NCBI GenBank assembly: GCA_029717555.1
Contig: JAMDHS010000049.1
Location: 100,270-164,269 of the forward strand
Length of the DNA: 64,000 nt
Reading direction: 5' to 3'
Origin: Peribolospora baueri
Taxonomy: Eukaryota > Basidiomycota > Peribolosporomycetes > Peribolosporales > Peribolosporaceae
How positions within the stretch are numbered: position 1 is the stretch's first letter; every line of letters starts with the position of its first letter. Both the position numbers and the translations under genes were made by a program. The notes under the pieces were generated by a model. That model worked only from the letters and a program-made list of their open reading frames with translations, did not search any database and was not told the DNA's origin. Shown here one piece after another: positions 49,059-59,919 of this stretch.

Positions 49059-49781
49059 CATATCCTTCACCGTGTTCAAAGCCTTGACAAGCGCCTCTGT
49101 GTCCGTTCGAAAGGCCTCATGAAGCGCATTGACCTTGTCGTAAATCCAACCGACAGCGTCCGCCGCGCGCTTCATCTCGAGGGTCATCTCCACTGCCTTG
49201 AAAGTATGGTTCTTTGGTCGCTCCCCCACTGGCAGTGTCCCGCACGCACTGGTGCTCAGGATTGTGTGCAAGTCGCAGCTCTCCTCTCCGGTGTTGTCAG
49301 GACCAGCGGAAATATACGCAGGCGAGTTGACGGCGCCCCGCTCCGCAAAAGAGGCCGAATGTACCTCCTCCATCGGCGCGACGGGTACTATGGACGCAGT
49401 CAAGGGGCGTGACTCGCGTATTTCCCTCCTCACGGCCATTTTGACCTCATCGAGAATATCGTTGCGGAGCTCCTTTAGGATATCCATGCGGAACTGGGCG
49501 TCCGTCTTAACGTGTTGCAAGGGAGGAGATGGATGCGGACGATGGGGGGTTCGGGGAGGAGAGGGGAAACAGAGTGAGGCCAGCGCTTGGTGGTGCTTTT
49601 CTACGGTGCGGTCGCCTCGTTCACACGCCCCGCGTGCGTCTCGTCTCTGTTCGCCCCCCCGTCTGGGTCGGCGTCGTCCGTCGTTCAGTGCGAAGGCAGG
49701 CGCGTGAGCGGGTGTCGGCGCTTCGGGCCGGACTCTGGAGACGATGGAGAGAGAGGCGTCGGCGGCGGCGAGGAGGACCAA
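48807..49781 (-). CDS. Hypothetical coiled-coil protein
   Basis: The convincing part is about 49510-49010: DAQFRMDILKELRNDILDEV, KMAVRREIRESRPLT, VEMTLEMKRAADAVGWIYDK and NALHEAFRTDTEALVKALN. These are helical, heptad-like and charged. An acceptor (TTAAG) at about 49512 opens this exon. The 5' part (Arg-rich, 49781-49600) and the 3' part (48990-48807, antisense to the plus gene) are low-complexity or Cys/Arg-rich and less credible. The true stop may be earlier through an unseen intron. No family recognised. Confidence 0.45.
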   Translation of the reverse strand: MVLLAAADASLSIVSRVRPEAPTPAHAPAFALNDGRRRPRRGGEQRRDARGACERGDRTVEKHHQALASLCFPSPPRTPHRPHPSPPLQHVKTDAQFRMDILKELRNDILDEVKMAVRREIRESRPLTASIVPVAPMEEVHSASFAERGAVNSPAYISAGPDNTGEESCDLHTILSTSACGTLPVGERPKNHTFKAVEMTLEMKRAADAVGWIYDKVNALHEAFRTDTEALVKALNTVKDMSAANVDEESGHLLDVVFFGFVRAHSHAQYGPCSCRRRWRREVDYMRAFTSRRARRECPWDVGTQGSCGSGQVGQVPLHRRWWG

Positions 49782-50000
49782 GCTGAATTGGAATTGGATG
49801 ACGGAAACGCGGACAGATGAAGTGCGTGGAAGCCTCCCTCTCCCTCTTCTCTCCCATCCTCTCCCACTCCCTCTCGCCGGTGCATGCTCGGCGCAAGTTG
49901 AGGTGGGTCGAAGGGGGAGACGAAAGCGAGTTGGTCGTGCGTGGCGCGTGGCAGAAGGAGCGAGAGATGGGACTCGTCGACGACGGGCGGTACCTTTACC

Positions 50001-50642
50001 TTTGCGGACTCGGTCGCCAGTTCTCCTTCGTCTTCGTGCCGGCTTGTTGTTGGCTTTGGAAGCTGGCGAGGAATGGTGGGCAAAGAGAAGGATCGGCAGG
50101 GGTCGTCAGCGTGGAGAGATGGGCGTGCAGGACGCACGATATCAAGCGGGCGTCCTTCTTTTCTTTCTCTCTCTCTGTGTGCTCGCATCCAGTCCAAGCA
50201 AGTCCGCTGGGCGCGCTTCCCCTTCGCCTTTGATGCACCATGCGCTTCAGCCCCTCCAGTCGCGCGCTCACAGTCGCTCACCTCGCTCACGGCCGCACAT
50301 CCGCCGTCTCCACCGGACCGTTGCCAGCCTAGGGGACAGCGGGTGGGGAGGGTGTCTCGGGGAGGGTGAGAGATTGGACGGGCGAGAAGGGAGGAGGAGG
50401 AGGAAAATCAGGATCGGTGGTAGACAGACAGATACAGAAGCATGGCCGACGCTCGCTCGCTCACCTGCTCGAATGTTGCCCAAGTCCAGCGAACCGCTTC
50501 CGACTCTTTGGCCTATCGGCACGGCGGACGCGAGCGGGGAGAATGCCAGGGCGAAGAGGAGGAGAAGGGCAGGGAGGAAGTGTGGGGAGCCCTGAGGCGG
50601 TGGGTTTGGCAGAGCTGGCGGTCGTGGGCGTCGAGAGGGCAT
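50001..50642 (-). CDS. Possible secreted protein fragment with signal peptide (weak)
   Basis: The frame starts at ATG 50640-50642. After a Pro-rich N-terminus it encodes a hydrophobic core FLPALLLLFALAFSPLASA with a signal-peptidase-like end, then VPIGQRVGSGSLDLGN. A GTGAGC donor at 50464 and a CCCCTAG acceptor before 50328 give an in-phase continuation (WQRSGGDGGCAAVSEV) open to about 50001, where a GTAAAG donor occurs. Downstream exons could not be followed, and the continuation has no motif. It may connect to the coiled-coil frame further left. Confidence 0.28.
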
Positions 50643-51761
50643 GGTGAGCAGGGGCTTTGGTGCGAGCGAGAGCGGTGGTGGGGAGGATGGCGTCTCCGTG
50701 GATGGGCGGTTGGGAGGGGTACACAGAGGGAAGACAAAGGAAGGCGGACCTGTGCGTTGTGTTGTTGGTTGTTATGGACTGGGGAGGGACGATGTGATCT
50801 GATATCGAAGATGGATGCGACTCGTCCGACGAGAGAGAGATCCCCGCTCATGCTGCTCATTGTCTTGTCTGATTGATCTCGCTGCCGTTCGATAAGACGC
50901 CGGCCGGGCCAGCTCCTCACGCGGGGTCGGCAACGCCATCCGGCCGCCGCCGTTCGGAGACGACCCGTCGTCCGTAACCATCGCTCCTTCAGGCCTGGCG
51001 ATGACGAGACGACGACGGCGGCGTCCACCACTCCCACTCGGCCCGGGCGGCCGGATTCCGGTTGGCAGCGCCTTGTGCTTTCCTCGCGGCGAGGAAACCG
51101 TAAGCGGTAGACTTTGGACAGAGAGAAGGAGACTTTTTCTCTTTTTTCCACCCCTTCCTCACTCCGAACCTCGTCTGCGTCAAGTGGGGAAAAAAGACCC
51201 GAAGGGGCCGGAAAAGCTACCGTGTGCGCCACTCCTAAGTCAGGTCGGAGGTCATCACTCCGCCGTCCATAATCTTGCCTGCTGGCCGACCGACCGCTTG
51301 AGATGCTCATCCAGCTGCTCTCTCCTTCACCTCCTTCCGTCCTCAGTTCTTCAACTGAGCCTCGATTCCGACTCGGCTCCCATCTGACCCTCGCAAAACA
51401 TTTCATACATCCGCACGGCGAAGGGAACGAGAATCGAGGGCGAGGACGATCGACGGCAAGGCACGATCAGGTCATTTATGTAATACACGTATACACCTAT
51501 CTATGCGATATTGGAGTACACAGGCGGCACACGTGGCCCCAGCGTCGCCGCAGTCAATGTTCGGAAGATCTGCTTTGCTCCGTTCCGTGCGACGGCCGAC
51601 TTAGCGTGCTCCTCCATACAACGCACCCTTTTGCGCCACGGCCACCTTCGTAGGCGCAGCCAGAAGAAGAGAAAGCATAGAAGGGACGGGACGCTCGGAC
51701 AGCGTCTCCTCTCCGTCTTCCGCTGAGGTTGCTCCGCCCACTTCACTCGCCCAGAGACACC
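50643..51761. other. Intergenic region upstream of SUV3-HEM14
   Basis: About 1.1 kb without a supportable gene. Frames on both strands are Arg/Ser/Pro-rich. It presumably holds the promoter of the helicase fusion gene. An AT-rich patch at 51471-51513 is the most promoter-like segment. Confidence 0.45.
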
Positions 51762-54700
51762 ATGCGCCTTGCCCCTTCCCCTTCCTCCATCGCCCCCTCC
51801 ATTGCCCGTACCTCCGCCCGGATCATCGCCAGGCCCTACTCCTCCACCTGCGCCGCTCTTGATCATCGGAAGCTAGCAACCGTACGGCCCGGGGAGCCTT
51901 CATATCGGAGCTCATCGCTGTTGCCTCGTGCCGGACATGGTCTACTCCGTCCCTTTCACGCCTCCTCGGAGGCGAGAAGGTCGGCGAGCAAGAAGATGAG
52001 GGAGGCTAGGAGGGAGCAGAGGGAAAGAAGAAATGCCGCCGGCGTACCCGTGTTTCCCGACCTTCCTGTTCAAGACGCCGACCACTCTTCCGCTCGATCC
52101 TCTCCCCAAGCAATGGCGTCACGGCGACCAGCTTTCAAAGGTCCCCCCACGGGCCCACCCGACTTCACCAACCCCGAGCCGACCGGGCTGGCAGGCGTGT
52201 CCCGTCATCTCCTCCGGCAGCTTGAGTCCTTCGTGAGTGACGAGGACGGGGAGGTGGTGCGTCGCCTGGGGACGGGAGGATACGGCGTTGGAGGCAAGGC
52301 CATCGAACGCCTCGTGCGACTTGTCGACCCGGATGCCGTGCAGGTGAAAGGCCCAGAAGGGACGAGGGCGCTGTTGAGAGCGTGGAAGGAGGAAGTGGAG
52401 GGAGGACTCGAAGAACGTAAAATCCGCTACAAGGCGAAGCTCGCAAAGCAGGAGGGAAGCACCGCAGCGGAGAGCTGGGGCGTCATCGCAAGAGACGGAT
52501 CCATCGATGTTAGAGCGGTGGCTGCGTCTTTCGATTCGGAAGGCGCGTTGGCCATCACGCGAACCCTCTTGCTCTCCTTCCTCCACTGGGTCGTCCGTAG
52601 TCTGGCCGCCATGCCCTCCCACCTGTCTACCACCGCTTCCGACACCCTCCAAGCCCACCTTCTCTCCCTGCTGTCCAACACCGACCTTCGCCACCCGCAT
52701 GAATTCTACCCCCTAGCCCGCGCCATCAAGCGCACCATCCACCTCCACGTCGGCCCGACGAACTCTGGCAAGACGTATCACGCCCTGCTCGCCCTCGTTC
52801 GCGCTCGCACCGGCGTCTACGCCGGCCCTCTCCGCTTGCTCGCCCACGAGGTTTTTGAGCGCGTCAACAAGGGCACCATCGCCGCTCCCGGCGTCGTGCC
52901 TCCTCGAGCGTGCAACCTGTTGACGGGCGAGGAACAGAAGGAGGTCGATCCCTTCGCCGGAATCTACGCCTGTACCGTCGAGATGGTCAACCTGAACCGC
53001 GCCGTCGACGTGGCTGTCATCGATGAGATACAGATGATCGGCGACCCTGCACGCGGCTTCGCTTGGACCACTGCCGTGCTCGGCGTGCCCGCCAGGGAGA
53101 TCCACCTCTGCGGCGAGGCGTCGGTGGTACCGTTGATCCGATCGCTCTCCGAGCAGACCGGAGACGATTTTGTCCTTCACAACTACGAGCGCCTTTCCCC
53201 GCTCACCGTCTCCCCTACCTCCCTCTCCAGCGATCTCTCCAACGTCCGCAGGGGAGATTGCGTCGTCACCTTTGCTCGCTCTAACATCTTTGCGGTCAAG
53301 AACGAGATCGAGGCGCGCACCGGCCTCAAGTGCGCCGTCGCCTACGGAGGCTTGCCACCCGAGACGAGGAGCGAGCAAGCTAGGCTCTTCAACGAGAGTC
53401 TCGTCAAGGAGGACGGAGAAGGCCTGTACGACGTCATGGTCGCTAGCGACGCCATCGGAATGGGTCTCAATTTGTGCGTGCCGTTTTTGCCCCGCCCTTC
53501 CCGTTTCTTAGGCGCTTGCTCGCTTCCTCATCTCACCGCAGTGGGAATCGTCGTGATCGTGCTCACACCGTTCCCTTCCTTCGCCTGCCCCCCCGCGCCC
53601 TTAACGCCATCTCAGGAAAATCAATCGCGTCGTCTTCGAGACGGTTTCAAAATGGGATGGCCAACGGATGGTAAGGCTCTCTGCGTCTCAGATCAAGCAG
53701 ATCGCCGGAAGGGCGGGTCGGTACGGCACCAAGGGTGGAGGAGAGGTGACCACGCTCCACGACCGCGACTTGCCCATCCTCGAGGCCGCCCTCGAGGCGC
53801 CCTTGACGGCCGTACCTCGCGCTGCCATCGCACCTACGAGCAACATGCTTTCTTCGCTCGCTCAACAGCTTGCCATCAGGTCTTCCTCATCTCCTCCACG
53901 GCCGTCCGCCTCCGCCTCCTCTGCTGCCGACGAGTCTGCCCCTTCTACCTCGCTGTCCTCTATCTTTGCTCATGTCGCCCTCCTCAGCCAAGTCCGTCCT
54001 TCGACATACTATGTCTCCGCCTTTTCGCAGCAGATGAACATCTCCCCCCTCATCGAAGAACGCAGTCGACAAGCTGGCGTCTCCCTGACGATCGCCGAAA
54101 AGGAGTGCTTCTGCAACGCGCCCGCCAATATCAGAGACGAGCGCGTCCAAGAGGTCATGGGCAGGTTCGTCGAGGCGTACGGGAGCGGGCGGATTGCGAA
54201 CATTGAAGAAGGTGTGGAGGGCTTGGATATGATGGAGGCGCTCGCGGAGATTTGGCAGATGCGCCAAGATACCATACGCCAGAGGGATGAGCGGCTTGCG
54301 CGCGAGGGCCAGGTAGCGGCGACGACGACGACGGCCGACGCGGCCGAAGAGGAAGATGGGGCCAAGGACGTCACCGTCGCTGGCGCCTCAAGCATATCGT
54401 CGCTCGGTCCGGTGGACTTTGATAAGGACCTGCCGCCGGATCGGAGTGCCTTGTCGACACAGACGCTCATGGTCTTAGAGTCCCTACACCGCACGCTCAC
54501 CCTCTATCTCTGGCTCTCCTACCGATACCAACTCACCTTCTGCCATGCCGACGACGCACGGGCGTACAAACTCAAGACGGAGGAGGCGATCGAGTTCTGT
54601 CTTGAGGGCATCCGCTCCGAGCGCAGGAGGCGCGTCTCCAAACGTCTTGCTGAGGCCGCTCAGATGGGCGAGACGCTCACGCCCGGAAAGAGGTGGGGCG

Positions 54701-56959
54701 CGCCGGAGGATGGCGACGTCGGTCGTAGGTCCTCGGGGCGACCGAGGATTGGCGGCTTCTATGAGAGACCGTCGCCCCTCCACGCGCCTTCCTCACAGCG
54801 TTCCTTCCACACCTCCGTCGCGCGGCCCGCTTCCGACCGACTGTATGACGCCCCCCTACCGACGTCACCGCCACAGGCATCGCCTCACACTTTCGCTGTC
54901 CTGGGCGGAGGCATCTCCGGCCTCGCCGCCGCGTACTACCTAGCTCGTACCTTGCGTCGCGGCGACAAGAGGCAGCGGGAAAGCAGAGTCGTGCTCCTCG
55001 AGGCTGGTGACCGCCTCGGTGGGTGGATAGAGTCGAAACGTGTCGAGCTACAGCTGCCCGGCGGAACGTCAGGCGGCGAAGGAGGCGGAGGGACGAACAA
55101 GGTCAGCCTGCTCTTCGAGAGCGGGCCTAGGAGCTTGAGGCCGGCTGGGTTGTCGGGAATGATCGCGCTTGATCTGGTGAGCTCGCTCGCGGATTGGAAC
55201 GTAGCAAAGGATTGAGGAAGGGCTGTGGCCTCTTGCCCGGCGGTGTATGTGTGTATGTTCCTTCTCCGGCCGTGCGCTCGTTCTTAAAATTGATCGTCCC
55301 TCCCCACTTGCCGCCCGGCTTCCTTGGTCCTCGCTCACACTGCATCCCAGATTTCCGAACTTGGTCTCGTCCCCGACCTCCACGTCGTCCCGCGCTCCCA
55401 CCCTTCCGCAAAGAATCGGTTCATTTACTTCCCGGACCGCCTCAACCGGCTTCCCTCTTCCCTTCCATCTCTCCTCGCCTCCCTCTTCCGCCCACCGCCC
55501 GTCCTCAAAGGTGTGGCGTCTGGCGTTCTCAGAGAACCTTTCATTCCGCCCAGCTCTCCCGCCCTAAGGGACGAGTCCGTGGACTCGTTCGTTTCGCGCA
55601 GGTTCGGCCACCCGATGGCGCGCAACTTGGTGTCTGCGGTCCTGCACGGCATCTACGCCGGCGATGCTCGCTTGCTCTCCGTGCGCTCCGTCCTCCCGTT
55701 CCTGTGGAACGCCGAGCGCTCTCATGGGGGTGTGCTCAGGGCTTTGTTGTCTGCCCGTATGCGGACCGAGAGGGGGTTCGTGAAGGAGAAGGAAGGGCGA
55801 ACGGGCAGTGGAGCACGAGAGACGACGGCCCGCGAACAGAAGAGCGCAGACCGGCTAGAGGAGGAGAGATTGAGGGCCCACCTGCCCGAGAGCCTGGCAA
55901 AGGTCATTGGGGGCGCGAGTATCTATTCCTTCCGAGACGGCATCCAGACGCTCATCGACGCTCTGGAGCGGCAAGTAGGGGCGCTCGGCGTTCAAGTTTG
56001 CAAGGGCGCGCTGGAAGGGAAAGTGATTGGCGTCGCTAAAGGCAGCGGGAGTGGTGATCGAGTTCAGGCGAGTACCCCCCCCTCCCCCCTTGCGCCGGCG
56101 TGTCTCTTGTTTATACACGCTCATATAGTAGGAGGAGCATTGACACCCCCTTTCTTGATCTTCGATCCCACTCTCTCCAACCCAGGTGATCACCCCGGCC
56201 GGTCGAATCTCAGCCGACCACGTCATCTCCGCTCTGCCCAGCAACACTTTAGACGGCATCCTTTCCTCAACACCCCTCCGTCTTCCCCATCTAAGCCACA
56301 ATCACGCTGTCGACGTGGGCGTCGTCCATGTCGCCCTCGCGCCCAAGGCAGACGGCGAGAGCGTCCTTCCTGTGCGTGGGTTCGGTCACCTCGTCCCTCG
56401 GTCTACGCCGGATAACGAGGACGGGATCCTGGGTATCGTGTACGACAGCGATTCTTTGCCGACTTTGGACCGGTATGAACCGCAGGATCGAGGTCTTGAC
56501 GTCGTCAGGACGGGCCCGACGACGGTCTCAGCGGTGCAACCGGCCATGGTCCCTACCAAAGTGACCGTCATGATCGGCGGCGCTCACTGGTCCTCCCTTT
56601 CTCTCGATCAACTTCCCACCGAGGCAGAGCTCGTGAATCGTGCCTTGAAGGCCCTCGAGACGCATCTGGACGTCCCCAGGGACGCGCTTCGCCCTCCGCT
56701 TTACTGTGAAGCTAAGCTACACCGCCGGTGCATCCCGCAGTACCTCGTGGGCCACATAGACCGGATGAAAGAACTGGACGCGGCGCTGAGGGCGAGCGCG
56801 AACGACGACGGCCATCTCGCCGGTCGTCTCAGTCTCGTCGGAGCGAGCTACAGCGGCGTGAGTGTGAACGACTGCATCCGGGGCGCCAAGGAAGTCGCGG
56901 AGGCGCTCGCCAGCGGGCGGACGGTGACGGGCTTGGAGCGGTTCACGGTCATGGACTGA
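51762..56959 (+). CDS. SUV3-HEM14: Fusion of mitochondrial RNA helicase Suv3 and protoporphyrinogen oxidase Hem14
   Basis: Four exons (51762-53473, 53616-55176, 55351-56067, 56186-56959) give one frame of 1,588 codons including the stop. The N-terminus is Ser/Arg-rich, like a mitochondrial presequence. Suv3 helicase: HLHVGPTNSGKTYHALLAL (Walker A), VAVIDEIQMIGDPARGF (DEIQ box), LKCAVAYGGLPPETR, VASDAIGMGLNL, QIAGRAGRYG, and the C-terminal LYLWLSYRYQL. At residue about 995 the FAD-binding motif of Hem14 begins (FAVLGGGISGLAAAYYLAR), then LLEAGDRLGGWIES, FESGPRSLRP, and in the last exon VITPAGRISADHVISALP and GRLSLVGASYSGVSVNDCI. No stop lies between the two. A segment just before it, SSQRSFHTSVARPASD, looks like a former mitochondrial presequence. 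Intron 3 uses a GC donor (GCGAGT). Suv3 degrades mitochondrial RNA; Hem14 makes protoporphyrin IX. Both enzymes are mitochondrial. Confidence 0.92.
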
Positions 56960-57595
56960 CTGAGTGAGGACTGCGCACGAGGTTCTCGAAGGTATAGACA
57001 GACGCGCTTTGGGCGCATGGCATGGGCTTCGTTCGGACCCTTCTCTCTCTCTCTCACTCACCGCGTGGGGGAACGGCGGGCGGGCGTTTCTGCATTTCTG
57101 GAGATTGTATTTGTACGACACTGGCACCACCCCTCATGCGATCCATTTTCGGTCTTAGTTATCGACGTCTTGTTCCCGGGCCCCGCACGACGCTAGTCCG
57201 ACAGGAAAAGGAAAAGAAGAGACAGCCTCGAAAACGCTTTGCGAAAACCGTCGTCCATTCGACTTCGGCTTTCCCCTCCCCCCACCTCTTTCCATGCAAG
57301 TTAAGGCAGCGAGGCGACCTTTCGTTCTCATCATCCCTGCAGACCCGGCGGGATTTTGCGACCGTCGATAGGGCCCCCGGGGAAAAGCGTAGGGCGGGGT
57401 TGCCCCCAACTCGAACCGAAACGAACTGAACCAACTCTAACCGAACCGAACCGAATCACATTGCAATCGAAATCCGTCGCCGACGTGCATATGTCTATCG
57501 GACCGACCGACCGACGGCCATTCTATCCATCGCCATCCGTCCCTCCTTCATGTCCTACACCCCCCCCCTCCCGCGCGGTGTGCACGTCCTCTCAC
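56960..57595. other. Convergent intergenic region
   Basis: 636 bp between two converging stops. It contains an ACCGA-type short repeat at 57412-57455, resembling the one at 32030-32066. No gene recognised. Confidence 0.5.
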
Positions 57596-59919
57596 CTACT
57601 CCGGTGGCACCCATCCCTCGCCCACCGCCTTGGCCATCCCCGAAGTCGGCCCGGCTCCGGCTCCCGCCGTGCCGAGCGGAAAGACGGTAGGGACAGCGGC
57701 GGTCATCGCTGCAAGCGTCTCCTGCGCGCTGCTGCCGCCGCCGCCGCTCGCCGCGTCTAACCGAGCGGCGCGCAGCCACCACCACAGCAAGGGTACGCTG
57801 AACACGGCGACGAGCGCGAGGACACGCAAGCCAGTCCGTCTCAACAACTTGACGCCGCCGCCGCCGCCGCCGCCGGCAGTTTCTCCATCCCCCGCCGCCG
57901 CTGCGCTGCTGCCGCCAAAGCGCACAGTGAGAGCCTTGGTCACGGGACCGAGACGCGCCCAAACGCGGAAGACGGAAGCGAGGGCGACGAGGGCGGAGAG
58001 GGACCAGGAGAGCTTTTCGGCGACGCCGGACTTCCTAAACCTCCTCATCTCCCACCAGCCCATCGTGCCCGAGCCGCCGCCGAGACCGATCTTGGCGACC
58101 GCGTCCAAGGGCGCAGAGAGGAGGCTCACGGTCAGGGGCGAGAGGCGGGGGGAGGATGCGAGGAGAAGAGCGAGGGTGCAGGATTCGAGCGGGGAGGAGA
58201 GGAGGGAGAGGCAGAAGGGCCAGAAGATGCGTTGGCGGAGAACGAGGCGGGTGTCGGGGATGTGTTCGTTCATCTTTCGCGCGATGAACATCAAGGGGCC
58301 CGAGAGGAGCAAGGCGGTCAAGAGGGAGATCTGTGGGCCGGAGAGGAGAGGTTATCAGGTCAGGTCAGGCTAAACCTATTCGAGAGCACTGGGCAATACG
58401 AATCCCGTCTCGGCGTATGGGCGGCTCACCTTTGCACCACCTTTCACAGCCGTCCGGGGCCCAAGCTCCGTGACCGCTCTCCTCCAAGCGATCAGCCTGA
58501 GCGCCGCAAGGATAGGGAGGGAGACAACGAGCACGGCGGCGAACACTAACGTGCGGGCATTCTTAAAGCGATCTTGGGGAGGGTGGAGGAGGAGAGGGAG
58601 GAGGATGAGGAACGGGACGAGGAGGGCGGAGAGAACTTGAGAGAGCGGACGACTTGGGACGGAGGAGGGCGGCCGGTGTTTGGAGGAACGAGACGGGGAG
58701 ATGTCTTGTTCGGAAGTGAAAAAGAGGAGAAAGGAGGCCGCCATGGACTGGACGAGCGGCAGACGGAACGAGACGGAGGACGGGGTGGCAGAGCGAGCGG
58801 GATAGGAGTCCTAAGTCAGCCTTCTCTTTTCTTCTCATTGCGCTCCTTCCTCCTTTCAGCGAGGGTGGACTGACCGCGAAAGCCAACACGCTCTCCGCGT
58901 CGGCGAAAGCGAGCGAGAAGAGGAACACAACGCTCGTGGCCCCGTCGACGACGCCGAGTTGGAGCGTCGGATCGTCCAAGGCATGGCGGAGGACTATGCG
59001 GGCCAGCCGAGCGAATGTGCCGCCGCCGTGGCCTCCTCCTCCTCCTCCTCCTCCTCCTCCTCCTCCTCCTCTTCGTCCGAGTCCGGTCCCTCGTCGACCC
59101 TCTTCCAGCTCGCGCGTGAGCGGGGCGGCGCGTCCTGCACGCTCGAGCTCAACTGACCGTTCGCCGTCGTCCGCTTCGCCTTGGCCGCCTCGCCATTCTT
59201 CCGGAGGTAGGTCGCCCTCGTAACCGGCATCGAACATGACGACGTCCTTGGTCTCGCCCTCGACAGCTTGCGAGCCGGCCACTCCACCGGCCATGCCTTC
59301 CCCTTCCGCCTCTCTCCATATCCTCTGCACCCCACCCCCGAACCTCACCCACGCCCATCCGAAAGCGCACTGGGCGGCCGCCTTGGCAGGGGCGAGGACG
59401 GCGATGGCGACGATGGTGCCTCTGTCGAGGACGCGGATCGAGGCGGACATGCATACGAGGGAAGTGAGGAGATAGAGCACAGTTCGGATGAGGGGTACCT
59501 CTGGCGGTGGTGGTTGTGAAGAGGATGAAGACGAGGAGAAGGAGGAGGAAGGGGAGGAGGAGACGCCATGGTGGTGGGCGGCGGGGGGGAAGTAAGAAGC
59601 GCCCCATTCGCCGCCCGCTTCCTCCTCCAGGAGCGGCGGAGAGTGGGTGGGCGAAGGAGGGAGGGTTCGCAAGGTGGAGATGGAGGAGAAGAAGCGGGAG
59701 TGGTGTGCCCGTCCGTAGCGTGGATGGTGATGATGCTTTCAAGCCTGACCCCGACACCTGTCCTGCGTCTGCGCCCGTTCCCGCGCTGCCAGTTGCGGCC
59801 TCGTAGCCGTGGTCTGGTTCAGCGTCGCCCATGGCGTTGGAGTAGGAGGGAGGAAGAGAGACTGAGACTGGGCTGTGGGGACTGCTAGGGTGAGATCGGG
59901 GGGTCTCAAGTGTAGGCAA
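57596..59919 (-). CDS. Polytopic membrane protein, unrecognised
   Basis: The last exon (58330-57596) encodes ISLLTALLLSGPLMFIARKM, PFCLSLLSSPLESCTLALLL and VLALVAVFSVPLLWWWL, ending WVPPE. A middle exon (about 58870-58429) adds VLSALLVPFLILLPLLLHP and LVFAAVLVVSLPILAALRLI. The first large exon carries PLIRTVLYLLTSLVCMSASI, IVAIAVLAPAKAAAQCAFGW, an acidic linker, a run of about 13 Gly, and TSVVFLFSLAFADAE. Altogether there are about six to eight spans. The 5' end is unclear: an ATG-initiated frame from 59919 (YSNAMGDAEPDHGYEAATG) is in a different frame from the membrane exon, and I see no intron between them, only an in-frame TGA at about 59740. The start is therefore uncertain. I recognise no transporter family. 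Confidence 0.6.
59034..59070 (-). repeat. GGA/CCT trinucleotide run coding poly-Gly
   Basis: About eleven CCT units on the plus strand encode a Gly run in the polytopic membrane protein (minus strand). The antisense frames give Ser or Leu runs. Confidence 0.8.
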
